From contig CAAEXF010000075.1 of NCBI GenBank assembly GCA_900759715.1, forward strand, positions 62,001-126,000: a stretch of DNA of 64,000 bases, written 5' to 3'. Below, in pieces: positions 49,092-58,290 of the stretch. The notes under the pieces are model-generated. The model did not search any database. It was given only the letters and a program-made list of their open reading frames with translations, and had not been told where the DNA came from. This DNA is from Clostridium_AM sp900759715. GTDB lineage: Bacteria > Bacillota > Clostridia > Clostridiales > Clostridiaceae. The translations under genes were made by a program, and so were the position numbers. Within the stretch, counting starts at the first letter, position 1; each line of letters opens with the position of its first letter.

Positions 49092-50957
49092 ATGAAAAAG
49101 TTAATAGATATTTTTAAAGATGAAGATAAACGCGTTGTACTCTTTCTAGTAATCTCAGCTATATCGTTAGTTATCAGCTTTTTACATATTGGTAATTTAA
49201 AAATTGATGCAGCCTGGTTAGCAATTATTCTCTGCGGTGTCCCTATAATTAAAGGTGCTGCAGAAGGTCTTATACAAGAATTTGATATTAAAGCAGACGT
49301 TTTGGTTGCACTTGCTCTTATTGCCTCTGTTTTGATTGGACAAACCTTTGCGGCAGGTGAGGTTGCATTTATTATGACATTAGGTGCTTTATTAGAGGAT
49401 CGCACCGTTTCAAAAGCACGTGCTGGTATTGAAAAACTGGTACATCTTACCCCTCGCACTGCTAGAGTTGTTCGTGATGGAGAAGAAAGCATAATACCTG
49501 CAGAAAAAGTTCAGGTTGGCAATATACTTCGTGTACTTGCAGGTGAAACTATTGCTGTTGACGGTGTAATTATCTCTGGACAAACCTCTATTAATCAATC
49601 AGTAATGACCGGTGAATCACTTCCCGTTGATAAAGGCATCGGCGATGAGGTTTCTAGCGGTACGGTTAACCAATTTGGTACATTTGATATGAAGGCTACT
49701 AAGGTTGGTGAGAACAGCTCGCTTCAGAGAATGATTAAACTTGTAGAATCTGCTGATGCGAGTAAGGCTAAAATTGTTGGTATGGCAGATAGATGGGCTA
49801 CTTGGATAGTTGTGATTGCTCTTTTATCTGCAGTTGGTACATGGTTTGTTACAGGGCAAATAATTCGCTCAGTTACCATTCTTGTTGTATTCTGCCCATG
49901 TGCTTTAGTGCTCGCAACTCCTACTGCCATTATGGCTGGTATTGGTAATGCTACGAAGTATGGTATTCTTGTCCGTGAAGGAGATGCGTTAGAAAGACTA
50001 TCAAAAGTAACTAGAATTGCATTTGATAAAACTGGTACTCTCACTTATGGTAAGCCTGCTGTAGTAGCAGTTGAAAGCTTTAATGCGAATATAAGTTCAG
50101 AAAAATTATTGACACTTACAGCTTCTGCTGAGCTACGTTCTGAGCATCCATTAGGTAAAGCTATTGTATCGCATTTTAAAACTATGTCAAACATAACTCT
50201 AGAAGATCCAGAAGAATTTGCAATGATTGCAGGTCGTGGTGTTAAAGCAACGGTTTCAGGTAATATAATTTTTGCGGGAAATACAGAATTGCTGGTTGAA
50301 AACTCAGTAGCAATGTCTCAAGATATATTAGACAAGGCATCCAGCTACAGAAATGATGGGTGTACAATTATATATATTGCTGTTAATAGTTGCGAGGCTG
50401 GTTTTATAGCCTTATCTGATACATTGCGTAAAGATTCTATTGATATGATTAAAAATCTTAAATCGATCAATGTAGAGAGCATATTGCTAACTGGTGATAA
50501 CCCACAAGCAGCTTCTCATATTGCTAAGAGCGTTGGTATTACTAATTTTCACTCAAAATGCTTGCCTGAAGATAAGATGTTGGCAATTGAGAAATATCAA
50601 AATGAAAATAAAATGATTTGCATGGTTGGTGATGGTATTAACGATGCACCTGCATTAAAAAAAGCATACGTAGGCGTTGCAATGGGAGGTATAGGCAGTG
50701 ACATTGCTGTTGATGCAGCAGATATTGCTCTTGTTAGTGACGATATTAAATCTATTCCTCACCTATTAAGTTTATCTCAAAAAACTATGAGCACAATTAA
50801 ATGGAATTTATCTCTTTCTATGCTGTTAAATTTTGCGGCTATTATATTAGCAATGACAGGTATTTTAAATCCAATATTGGGTGCTTTAGTTCACAATGTA
50901 GGCTCAGTTGCGGTTATTATAAATTCTGCATTACTATTGAATTTTAAAAACAAATAA
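49092..50957 (+). CDS. P1B-type heavy-metal-translocating ATPase
   Basis: The 621-residue protein lacks an N-terminal metal-binding HMA domain. It has TGES (173-176) in the actuator domain and the transport-site CPC (268-270, FCPCALVLATPTA). The phosphorylation motif DKTGTLT starts at 312, followed by SEHPLGKA (His-Pro) and GDGINDAPAL. The CPC motif and the CsoR neighbour favour Cu(I), but the last helix (HNVGSVAVIINSALL) differs from typical CopA, so Zn/Cd or other ions remain possible. It is co-transcribed with csoR. Confidence 0.9.
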   Translation: MKKLIDIFKDEDKRVVLFLVISAISLVISFLHIGNLKIDAAWLAIILCGVPIIKGAAEGLIQEFDIKADVLVALALIASVLIGQTFAAGEVAFIMTLGALLEDRTVSKARAGIEKLVHLTPRTARVVRDGEESIIPAEKVQVGNILRVLAGETIAVDGVIISGQTSINQSVMTGESLPVDKGIGDEVSSGTVNQFGTFDMKATKVGENSSLQRMIKLVESADASKAKIVGMADRWATWIVVIALLSAVGTWFVTGQIIRSVTILVVFCPCALVLATPTAIMAGIGNATKYGILVREGDALERLSKVTRIAFDKTGTLTYGKPAVVAVESFNANISSEKLLTLTASAELRSEHPLGKAIVSHFKTMSNITLEDPEEFAMIAGRGVKATVSGNIIFAGNTELLVENSVAMSQDILDKASSYRNDGCTIIYIAVNSCEAGFIALSDTLRKDSIDMIKNLKSINVESILLTGDNPQAASHIAKSVGITNFHSKCLPEDKMLAIEKYQNENKMICMVGDGINDAPALKKAYVGVAMGGIGSDIAVDAADIALVSDDIKSIPHLLSLSQKTMSTIKWNLSLSMLLNFAAIILAMTGILNPILGALVHNVGSVAVIINSALLLNFKNK

Positions 50958-51000
50958 AAACTTTATTATTATATAATATTATAATATATAAAAGTAGAAA

Positions 51001-51032
51001 AACAAGGTAGAGAAAAAATGCTCTATCTTGTT
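51001..51032. terminator. Terminator between the P-type ATPase and LysM genes
   Basis: AACAAGGTAGAG and CTCTATCTTGTT pair with one wobble, followed by TTTTATT on the plus strand and A/T runs on the minus strand. It lies between convergent genes and can serve both. Confidence 0.8.
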
Positions 51033-51099
51033 TTTATTCAGTTTCAACTGCTTAACAGTATATTATTGTACTCATTATCATAAATTAAATATATGAGAG

Positions 51100-52077
51100 T
51101 TATTTCGCTAAATCAAGAACAGACTTAAATGCTTGTGCTAATTTTTCTGGTTTGTCAACTGCCCAGAAATGCATGAAGAATAATCTAGGAACTTCAGTAA
51201 GCATATGATTGTGAATAGCAGTTACAGCAATATTATTCTTCTTTAAGATGCTTATAACTGGATTGACTTCATTCGCTAATAAAACAAAATCACCTGTGGT
51301 AGCTACTCTATTTCCTACAGATTGAAAATTAATACCATGTGATATTCCCATAGCTGGTGGTAACTTGTGACCATCCTCTGAGATTATTTTAGTTCTTGGA
51401 ACTGATAGCTGGAGCACTTTACCTTTATGTGAGCCTTTGTGTCCTAAAATATCTTCAATTACCGTCCAATCAATTTGAGAAGGAGGTTGTTGTTTTTTTA
51501 TGTTAAAGGGAGTTGTTGTTAAAGAAAGTGCATTTCTTACACTTTGAGCAAGTTTAATTGGATCTCCTTCTCCTTTAATGTGCAGATACATAATTCGTGG
51601 TGATTCATGCAGCAGATGATTATGAATCCCTGTTATTTCAATTCCATTTTCAATTAGGCTTGACATAACAGGACCTACTTCATTTTCCAGTAAAACAAGA
51701 TCTCCCATCATCATGCTGTGATTTCCTAATTGATTAAAGGCTACCCAGGAGGTCAGTGCTAGATCAGGTTCTATTATAATGCCATCTATTTTAACCTTTA
51801 AATCAAAACGTGGAAAAGTGAATTTAAGAACTCCTCCCGAAGTAGTACCTTCCTGAGAAAAAATCTTTTTTATGGTTTCTAAATCATATTCTGCTCTATG
51901 GTTTCTGAAATTTAAATTCTTATCTAATATTGCAATTGGAACTAATAGTTCTTGCCCTTCAAATATTTGATGCGGCCAAAATATATTGTTGGACAATGCA
52001 AGCATTCTAATACAAATTCCAAAACGATGCGCTATAGTATATAGTGTATCGCCATGTTGAACTTTATAAGTTATCAT
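51100..52077 (-). CDS. LysM domain protein with two DUF1259 (LppY/LpqO) modules
   Basis: The 325-residue protein begins with a LysM domain (MITYKVQHGDTLYTIAHRFG, residues 1-47) and has two DUF1259 copies (about 65-190 and 205-325). Each copy has GDFVLL/GDLVLL-NEVxPV and a HNHxLxExPRxxxxH signature: IHNHLLHESPRIMYLH and IHNHMLTEVPRLFFMH. The paired histidines suggest metal binding. There is no signal peptide, although LysM usually binds cell-wall sugars, so export by another route or spore localisation is possible. Function is unknown. Confidence 0.78.
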   Translation of the reverse strand: MITYKVQHGDTLYTIAHRFGICIRMLALSNNIFWPHQIFEGQELLVPIAILDKNLNFRNHRAEYDLETIKKIFSQEGTTSGGVLKFTFPRFDLKVKIDGIIIEPDLALTSWVAFNQLGNHSMMMGDLVLLENEVGPVMSSLIENGIEITGIHNHLLHESPRIMYLHIKGEGDPIKLAQSVRNALSLTTTPFNIKKQQPPSQIDWTVIEDILGHKGSHKGKVLQLSVPRTKIISEDGHKLPPAMGISHGINFQSVGNRVATTGDFVLLANEVNPVISILKKNNIAVTAIHNHMLTEVPRLFFMHFWAVDKPEKLAQAFKSVLDLAK

Positions 52078-52341
52078 TAAGTTTCTCTCCTAATAATTAA
52101 TAAATCTTCTTTATTATTCTATTCGTTACGTTATTAAATAGTTACCAAGAATCACTGGAAAATGAATAACTAAGCATTTGATTTGGAATAATTAATAGAG
52201 ATTAAGAAAGAGAAATAGATCCATGTTTCGAATTTGAAGCGGATTCATAGATAGTAACAATTGTTCATTACAAGAGAAATATTAAATTGTGGATGAAAAT
52301 GATAAACAAAAAAGCAATTTTGAACAAAGGAGATAAGAGAC

Positions 52342-54600
52342 ATGGCAACTTCAGAAAGTAATTCCAAATCATCAGGATCTGGTAAAGAAAGTTTAGGAAA
52401 AGTAGCTGCACTACTTCTTACTGCAGCAATGATGGTTGGTACTGGAATATTTACTACTTTGGGTGCAGCTACAGAAAAAGCACATAGTGGTATCTTAATA
52501 GCAATGCTTATTGATGTGTTAATCGTTCTGTTAACAGCTATTAGTGCAGCGCAGGTAGGAGTGAACTATTCGGAGGAAGGTGGTGCCTTCATTTGGATGC
52601 GCATTTTTGGTTATCCCACAACCAGTTTCGCTGCAGGAATTTCATATTTAATAAAAGGAATGGTTGGCCTTGGTATTCCCTCACTTGGCCTTGCAAGCTA
52701 TTCAGCCCAAGTATTTCCCGGATTGCCCATACCAATTGTGGCAAGTATTATCCTGCTCATTGTTGCTGCGGTGAATTTCTTCGGGATAACACCAACTGCA
52801 AAAGTAATAATCGGAATATTTTTTATAAATTTAGTCTTACTAGTATTATATGTAGGTGTTTCCATACCAAGTGTTGATGTAACTAATTTTTCACCAGTTT
52901 TCGGTTCGGGAATAACTGGTGTTCTGACTGGTGCAGGGCTTTTCTTCTGGTCCTTTGATGGCTTTCAGCGTACGGCAATCATGGCCGATACAATCAAGAA
53001 TCCACGAAAGTCGATTCCTTTCGCCATTATTGGAGGAATTTTAATAACCGCTGTTATTTATCTAATTGTTGCAGGTACTACCCTCGGTGTTCTTGGGGCT
53101 GCTGCTATGGGTAAAGGCGATACACCACTTTTACTTGCAGCTAAGACTGCAACCTTAGGCTGGGGTGTTTGGATAATCCTGATATCCGTGGCTATATTGA
53201 CATTTAGTGATATACTGGGCGATATGATGAGTACTTCCAAGGTTGGTCATGCCATGGGTCAAGAACATGAACTAACTCATTGGTTTGGACGTGTACATAA
53301 ACGATTTAAAAGTCCACAATTCGTTATTATTCTATTGACAATAGTGGGACTAGTGCTTATAAATCTGGTTCCACTTCGAAAGCTTACGACGGTAGCAAGT
53401 GCTAGTACGCTCTTTTGGTATATAATTACTAATCTATCGGCTTTAAAATTGAACAAGGAACGGCGTTTTGCTTGGCCTATCGTTTCCTGGTTGGGCATCG
53501 CTACATGTTTAGCACTTTTCTTTTCACTACCACTTTGGAGCACCCTCGGTACATTAGGTTTCATTGCGCTCCTTGTTGGAATTCGCTGGCTGTTCATACG
53601 GATAGTTCAAAAGTCAGTTGTAGATATCAGTGGAAACTGGACAGTGTCCGGTTTAACTCTAGCACAAGGTGATTTAATTTCTGTAACTGCTCAGTATGCT
53701 GGTGAAACGGTGAGTACAGAAGTAATAACTATAGTAGCAGAAGCGCCCCGTCAAACCACAGCACCGGTAATTTCTAGAACTGTAACAGCAGCAGATACAA
53801 ATGTATCTGGAAAAGCACCTTCTGCCTCAACTGTAGTGTTTAGCGTTAACCGTGTAGCCCAAACAGCGGTAGTAGCTAATGGTGGAAACTGGACGGTGTC
53901 TGGTTTAAAATTGTCACAAGGTGATTTAATTTCAGTAACTGCTCAATCTGTTGGCGAAACGGTGAGTTCAGAAGCAACAACAACAGTAGTTGCTGCGCCA
54001 CTTGAAACTGAAAAACCATCAATTTCTGGAGTAGTAACAGCATCAGATACAACTGTATCGGGAAAAGCTCCTTCTGGAGCAAAGGTAGTGCTTAGTGTTA
54101 ATGGAAAAGCTCAACCAGCTGTCGTAGCTACAAATGAAAACTGGACGGTATCTGGTTTAAAATTATCAAAAGGGGATTTAATTTCTGTAACTGCACAGCA
54201 TGCTGATGAAATAGTAAACACATCAACAGAAATGAAGGTAATAATAGCGCCACTTCAAACTGCAGAACCATTAATTACTAGAATAGTAACAGCAGCAGAT
54301 ACAACTGTATCTGGGAGGGCACCTTCCGGTGCAAGTATAGTACTTAGCATTAATGGAAAAGCTCAGCCAGCTGTTGTGGCAACAAGTGGTAGAATAGAGG
54401 GGGCAGAAGCAACAATGATAGTAGTTGCTACGCCACTTGAAACCGCAGAACCATCAATTTCTGGAATAGTAACAGCATCAGATACAACTGTGTCAGGGAG
54501 AGCACCTTCCAGCGCAAGCATTGTGCTTAAAGTTAACGGAATAGCTAAATCGGAAGTTGTAGCTACCGGTGGTAACGGGTCTAACTTTAGCACAAAATGA
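52342..54600 (+). CDS. Amino-acid permease (APC family) fused to bacterial Ig-like repeats, 3' frameshifted
   Basis: Residues 1-425 form an APC-type permease with about twelve membrane segments. The start has AALLLTAAMMVGTGIFTTLG (TM1 with the GxG substrate motif), and SFDGFQRTAIMADTIKNPRKSIP marks TM6 and the following loop. From about 430 on are Ig-like repeats of about 85 residues with VTAADTTVSGKAPSGA, NGKAQPAVVA and GNWTVSGLKLSQGDLISVTA. The first repeat is partial and one (near 690) has an internal deletion. The frame ends early because about 11 bp are missing near 54577. GGAG precedes the ATG. With twelve helices the Ig part would be cytoplasmic, which is unexpected. Confidence 0.75.
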   Translation: MATSESNSKSSGSGKESLGKVAALLLTAAMMVGTGIFTTLGAATEKAHSGILIAMLIDVLIVLLTAISAAQVGVNYSEEGGAFIWMRIFGYPTTSFAAGISYLIKGMVGLGIPSLGLASYSAQVFPGLPIPIVASIILLIVAAVNFFGITPTAKVIIGIFFINLVLLVLYVGVSIPSVDVTNFSPVFGSGITGVLTGAGLFFWSFDGFQRTAIMADTIKNPRKSIPFAIIGGILITAVIYLIVAGTTLGVLGAAAMGKGDTPLLLAAKTATLGWGVWIILISVAILTFSDILGDMMSTSKVGHAMGQEHELTHWFGRVHKRFKSPQFVIILLTIVGLVLINLVPLRKLTTVASASTLFWYIITNLSALKLNKERRFAWPIVSWLGIATCLALFFSLPLWSTLGTLGFIALLVGIRWLFIRIVQKSVVDISGNWTVSGLTLAQGDLISVTAQYAGETVSTEVITIVAEAPRQTTAPVISRTVTAADTNVSGKAPSASTVVFSVNRVAQTAVVANGGNWTVSGLKLSQGDLISVTAQSVGETVSSEATTTVVAAPLETEKPSISGVVTASDTTVSGKAPSGAKVVLSVNGKAQPAVVATNENWTVSGLKLSKGDLISVTAQHADEIVNTSTEMKVIIAPLQTAEPLITRIVTAADTTVSGRAPSGASIVLSINGKAQPAVVATSGRIEGAEATMIVVATPLETAEPSISGIVTASDTTVSGRAPSSASIVLKVNGIAKSEVVATGGNGSNFSTK

Positions 54601-54922
54601 TTTGATTTCCGTAACTGCACAGTCTGCTGGTAATGCAGTGAGTACACCAGTAATGATGACAGTAGTCCCAGCACCACATCAAACCCTAGTACCAATAATT
54701 TCAGGAGTGATAACAGCAGCAGATACAACTATATCGGGGACATCACCCTCCGATGCAAGTGTAGTACTTAGTGTAAATGGAAAAGCTCAACCAACAGTTG
54801 TAGCTACCAATGGAAACTGGATTGTGGCTGGTTTAATCTTGGCAAAAGGTGATTCAATTTCCGTAACTGCTCAATCTATTGGTAAAACAATAAGTACTCC
54901 AGCAACGATGGAGGTGCAATAA
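54569..54922 (+). pseudogene. Out-of-frame remainder of the Ig-like repeat region
   Basis: This stretch continues the repeat pattern in another frame: GLTLAQNDLISVTAQSAGNA, VITAADTTISGTSPSDASVV and GNWIVAGLILAKGDS, to a stop at 54920. Comparison with intact repeats shows that TGGACGGTGTCT-like sequence after AAC is missing at about 54577, moving the frame. It is not an independent gene: it lacks a ribosome site and starts mid-repeat. Restoring the deletion would extend the upstream protein by about 115 residues. Confidence 0.75.
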
Positions 54923-55013
54923 ATCTAAATATAAAAGGATTGTCTATATAGAACGCTCTAGTTTTTTAAAGAATGTACCTTTTGGTGAAATTTCTTAGTT
55001 ATAAAGTTTAACA

Positions 55014-55062
55014 AAAAGTCATGCACAAGCTACAGGAACCCCTGATATGCTGCATGACTTTT
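55014..55062 (+). terminator. Terminator after the permease/Ig gene
   Basis: AAAAGTCATGCA and TGCATGACTTTT form a perfect 12-bp stem with a 25-nt loop, followed by CTTTGTT. It lies about 90 bp after the end of the frameshifted reading frame. Confidence 0.75.
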
Positions 55063-55235
55063 CTTTGTTATATTATATTTAAAAGTTAGATTTAATTAAT
55101 TACATAATGTAGGTAAAGTTCATACTATTTTACCATAAGACCCCATTTATATTACATAGAAAATCAAGTTTTATACAAAAGCTTAGGACAAGAACACCCT
55201 CTTAATTTTCCAAAAAATATATAGAAGGATTTAAG

Positions 55236-55325
55236 ATGACACATCATCATAAACAAAGCTATCTATCCTCTTTAATTCCATTGTATCATTTATGGGTATC
55301 TTACGTAACTAACATAATAGTTTAG
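55236..55325 (+). CDS. Doubtful 29-residue frame with a His cluster
   Basis: AAGGA is 6 nt before an ATG opening the frame MTHHHKQSYLSSLIPLYHLW and ending VSYVTNIIV. The hydrophobic tail could be a membrane segment. It may be a real microprotein near the iron-uptake genes or the start of a gene that has been lost. Confidence 0.25.
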   Translation: MTHHHKQSYLSSLIPLYHLWVSYVTNIIV

Positions 55326-55380
55326 CGATTATTCTAAATTAAGTCCTTCTCATTTTTTGCTACATATAGAATCAAAAAAT

Positions 55381-55414
55381 AGCTATATATCCTGTATCAT
55401 CAGGACATATAGCT
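55381..55414 (-). terminator. Terminator of the FTR1/lipoprotein operon
   Basis: AGCTATATATCCTG and CAGGACATATAGCT pair over 13-14 bp around a 6-nt loop, followed on the minus strand by ATTTTTTGATTC. It starts about 7 bp past the lipoprotein stop. A sibling of this hairpin is found at 38116-38149. Confidence 0.85.
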
Positions 55415-55420
55415 GTATCA

Positions 55421-56449
55421 TTAGAATTGTAATTTTTGTAATTTTTGTAATTGCTCTAGCTGCTTATCTAAATTATCAATATTAGTATTTAATGTCTTAG
55501 TATCAAGTGGCTTTACTTTCACTGCTGCATTTATACTTTTTAGTGGTTCTTCTATCTTTTCATAAAGCTCAGGAGATTTTGCTTTAACATTATCTTCGAA
55601 TTTTTTCCAGTTTATTTCTAAATATGCAGAAGTTTTTATAGTTCTCTCTTCGTCATTTTGTGCAATCTTATTTTTCATTTTCTTCAAGGCATCTCTCATA
55701 TTTTGAGTACCAGTTGAAACTAAGTCTGATTGTTGGTACTGTTCTAGCTGTTTATCTAGAGCATCAAGTGCAGTATTTAATACATTAGCATCAAGTGGTT
55801 TTACTTTTACTGCTGCAGTTATAGTATGTAATGGCTCTTCTATCTTTTCATATAGTGCTGGAGATTTTGCTTTAATGTTATCCTCGAATTGCTTCCAATT
55901 TCCCTCTAATCCTTCAGAAGTTTTAATAGCATTATCTTCTTCTTTATTAGCTAGCTGTTCCTTCATCTTTTTTGAAACATCTCTCATATTTTGGATACCA
56001 GTTGTAGTTAAGTCTGCTAATTTTACTTGATCTAGCTGTTTGTCCAAGTTTTCCATTGCAGTATTCATTACATTCACATCAAGAGGTTTTACTTTTACTG
56101 CTGCAGTTATAGTATGTAATGGATCCTCTACTTTTTCATATAAAGTAAAGTACTTTCCCTTAACATTATCCTCAAATATCTTCCAGTTTCCTTCTAAACC
56201 TTCAGAAGTTTTTATAACCTTATCTTCTTCCTTATTATTAAGCTCTGTTTTCATTTGCTTAATAACCTCTTTCATATTATTGCTTCCCTCTTGAATAGTA
56301 AGAGTTTTTTGTTTTTCTGCAGGAGCCTCCTGCTTAGTTTGATTTTGCGCTGAATTTGCAGCTTGTTCAGTTTTTTGTGTGCCACATCCTGCAAAAGTTA
56401 GTACTATACCTAGAGAACTTACCATAAATAATTTTTTAAAATTCATCAT
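55421..56449 (-). CDS. Triple-repeat lipoprotein paired with FTR1 iron permease
   Basis: The 342-residue protein has a lipoprotein signal with lipobox TFAGC (Cys22) and a Gln/Ala-rich linker. Three helical repeats follow with an exact 96-residue period; the conserved Asn-Trp falls at 88/89, 184/185 and 280/281. Each repeat reads NMRDxxKKMK..EEDxxIKTSEGLEGNWKxFED..LYEKIEEPLHTITAAVKVKPLD. The same module appears twice at the N-terminus of the adjacent FTR1 permease (ENWRDFEDGVK..). It is probably an extracytoplasmic iron-handling partner, replacing the EfeO/EfeB proteins of other systems. GGAGG is 10 nt from the ATG. Function is inferred. Confidence 0.75.
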   Translation of the reverse strand: MMNFKKLFMVSSLGIVLTFAGCGTQKTEQAANSAQNQTKQEAPAEKQKTLTIQEGSNNMKEVIKQMKTELNNKEEDKVIKTSEGLEGNWKIFEDNVKGKYFTLYEKVEDPLHTITAAVKVKPLDVNVMNTAMENLDKQLDQVKLADLTTTGIQNMRDVSKKMKEQLANKEEDNAIKTSEGLEGNWKQFEDNIKAKSPALYEKIEEPLHTITAAVKVKPLDANVLNTALDALDKQLEQYQQSDLVSTGTQNMRDALKKMKNKIAQNDEERTIKTSAYLEINWKKFEDNVKAKSPELYEKIEEPLKSINAAVKVKPLDTKTLNTNIDNLDKQLEQLQKLQKLQF

Positions 56450-56491
56450 TATACTCTTTCCTCCTAAACATTAAAACATTTAATTTTTATC

Positions 56492-57979
56492 TTAATTAAC
56501 TTTTAAACCTTTTGAACTTGTACGGTTTAATATAACCATTACAATTGCAACTATAATTAGAATTAACTGTGGAATAAAGCCTTCCCAGGTTGGATACATC
56601 CCAATCCAAGATATGCTTGGAAGAATATCGCTGGAAGTTGCAGGTAATACTCCTGCTAATTGTAGTCCATTTACTCCCATGCCAGTGAACTTTAATCCTA
56701 AGTAGAAAACTAATAAACTTGACACCATAAAGAATGGTCTCATTGGAATACGTAAACCAACCTTTAAAATAAGTAAAGCTATAACGACTAATATAGCCAT
56801 GCCTATTGCAATACCAATAAGTAAGTCTGATAACTTAATTGATGAGGCCATACCGATATAAAATAAAACTGTTTCAGTTCCCTCTCTAAATACTGCTAAA
56901 AAGGCTAATAATCCTAAAGAGAATAAACTACCAGTAGCTATGGCTTGAGACCCTTTATCATTGACATAACTTTGCCATGCCTTAACACTAGATTTACTAT
57001 GTAGCCAGTAACTAACATACATAAGCATCACTGCAGCAAATACCCCGGTCCAACCTGAAATTAGAAAATTGTTATTTCCAAAGGTACCAGATGAGAATAA
57101 GACTTTTACAATCACCGCTAGTACTATGCTTACAGCGAAGCCTATACCAACTCCTCCATATATCCAGCCTTTCTTGTCCTCATGTCCTGCTCTATTTAAA
57201 TAACCAAGCAGTGCTATTACTACAAGTAGCGCTTCTAAACCTTCACGAAGTATTATAGTAATAACATCTAGTATTGAATAAGAATCCCCACCTACAAGTG
57301 GTGATAAATATGTATGCATTTTATTAATTGCTTTTAAAGCATTATCAGTTTGCACTGGATTAGTTGAAAGATATGCTTTAACACTAACCATGTCTTTTTC
57401 TGCATCATCGTATACCTTTTTAGACTTAGTAAGAACCACTCCTTCAACATCTAACCACGAAGAGCTAAAGTTATTCATAGTTTTTAAAGCAGCTGCTGTA
57501 TCTCCACTGTCTATTTGAGATTTTGCTTTTTCTAAAAGCACCACTAAATCACCAATAGTAGTACTACTCTGTTTATTATCTTTTGAATCTTTTTTATTAT
57601 TTTCACTATTTTTAAACTTTCCTGAAGCAAAGTCCTTATTTACAGCATCTAAATCTTTAAGAGCTTGTACTAGTTTGTCCTTTTGGATTGGATTTTGAGA
57701 GAGCAAAAACGTAACCATTCCCATTTTATCTTCGATGCTTCCATAAGCTTCTTTTGATTCAGCCTTTACTCCATCTTCAAAATCTCTCCAGTTCTCCTGA
57801 AAATTATTATAAGATTCTTTGGCCTTTTCCATATTACCAGCTTGAACTAACTCAATCGCTTTTAACACAGTCTGATTTGCTTTACTTAAATCTTCTTCAG
57901 CACTAGCTGCAAAAACCGTACTAGGCAAGATGGATACAGTAAGCATAACAAGCAAAAAGAATGTAAATATTTTTTTCAA
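56492..57979 (-). CDS. FTR1-family iron permease with extracytoplasmic helical domains
   Basis: It starts with TTG, 8 nt after GAGGT. The 495-residue protein has a signal peptide (to about residue 24) and two helical modules (about 28-118 and 140-232; ENWRDFEDG and SSSWLDVEG). A seven-helix FTR1 domain has iron motifs REGLEAL (245-251) and REGTETV (near 365). FTR1 permeases move ferric iron, often after oxidation outside. Its partner lipoprotein begins 42 bp downstream, and Fur-box-like sites precede the gene. No EfeB peroxidase is present. Confidence 0.92.
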   Translation of the reverse strand: MKKIFTFFLLVMLTVSILPSTVFAASAEEDLSKANQTVLKAIELVQAGNMEKAKESYNNFQENWRDFEDGVKAESKEAYGSIEDKMGMVTFLLSQNPIQKDKLVQALKDLDAVNKDFASGKFKNSENNKKDSKDNKQSSTTIGDLVVLLEKAKSQIDSGDTAAALKTMNNFSSSWLDVEGVVLTKSKKVYDDAEKDMVSVKAYLSTNPVQTDNALKAINKMHTYLSPLVGGDSYSILDVITIILREGLEALLVVIALLGYLNRAGHEDKKGWIYGGVGIGFAVSIVLAVIVKVLFSSGTFGNNNFLISGWTGVFAAVMLMYVSYWLHSKSSVKAWQSYVNDKGSQAIATGSLFSLGLLAFLAVFREGTETVLFYIGMASSIKLSDLLIGIAIGMAILVVIALLILKVGLRIPMRPFFMVSSLLVFYLGLKFTGMGVNGLQLAGVLPATSSDILPSISWIGMYPTWEGFIPQLILIIVAIVMVILNRTSSKGLKVN

Positions 57980-58018
57980 CTTTGATTACCTCTTTCTTTA
58001 ATTCTATTTAATTCTATT

Positions 58019-58082
58019 TAATAATAATTTTCAATTTAAAGGATTGAAAACACATATCATTTGAAACTGAAAATTATTATCA
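58019..58082 (-). promoter_or_regulatory. Two Fur-box-like sites upstream of the FTR1 gene
   Basis: TGATAATAATTTTCA (minus strand, 58068-58082) matches the 7-1-7 Fur/Per site TGATAAT-N-ATTATCA at 13 of 14 informative positions. A weaker copy at 58019-58033 matches 12 of 14. They lie 40-103 bp before the TTG start. Iron-dependent repression of the FTR1-lipoprotein operon is therefore likely. The rest of the 57980-58290 gap holds no gene. Confidence 0.7.
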
Positions 58083-58290
58083 TTTATTCGACAAAATTAT
58101 TATATATTAATTTTTTTAAAATAGCAATATGTTTAAATTAACAAATTATCTTTAAATTTTAATATAATAATAAAATCTTTTAAGTAGCATTGTTCTACTA
58201 TTACACCTCAAAAGATATTTATAATTACGGAACTTTCTTGTTCATATAAACATATTATAAAAATGTAAATATTATTAAATGGTGATAAAA

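Larger units (their letters stand above)
54923..55420. other. Gap between the permease/Ig gene and the lipoprotein gene
   Basis: Besides the two terminators listed separately, the only notable item is a 29-codon frame at 55236-55325. The remaining sequence is AT-rich and shows no repeat or RNA motif. Confidence 0.5.

Noticed and set aside
53876..54728. Minus-strand open frames across the Ig-like repeats
   Set aside because: They arise from the repeated low-complexity coding sequence on the plus strand (Leu/Val/Pro-rich shadow translation) and lack ribosome sites.
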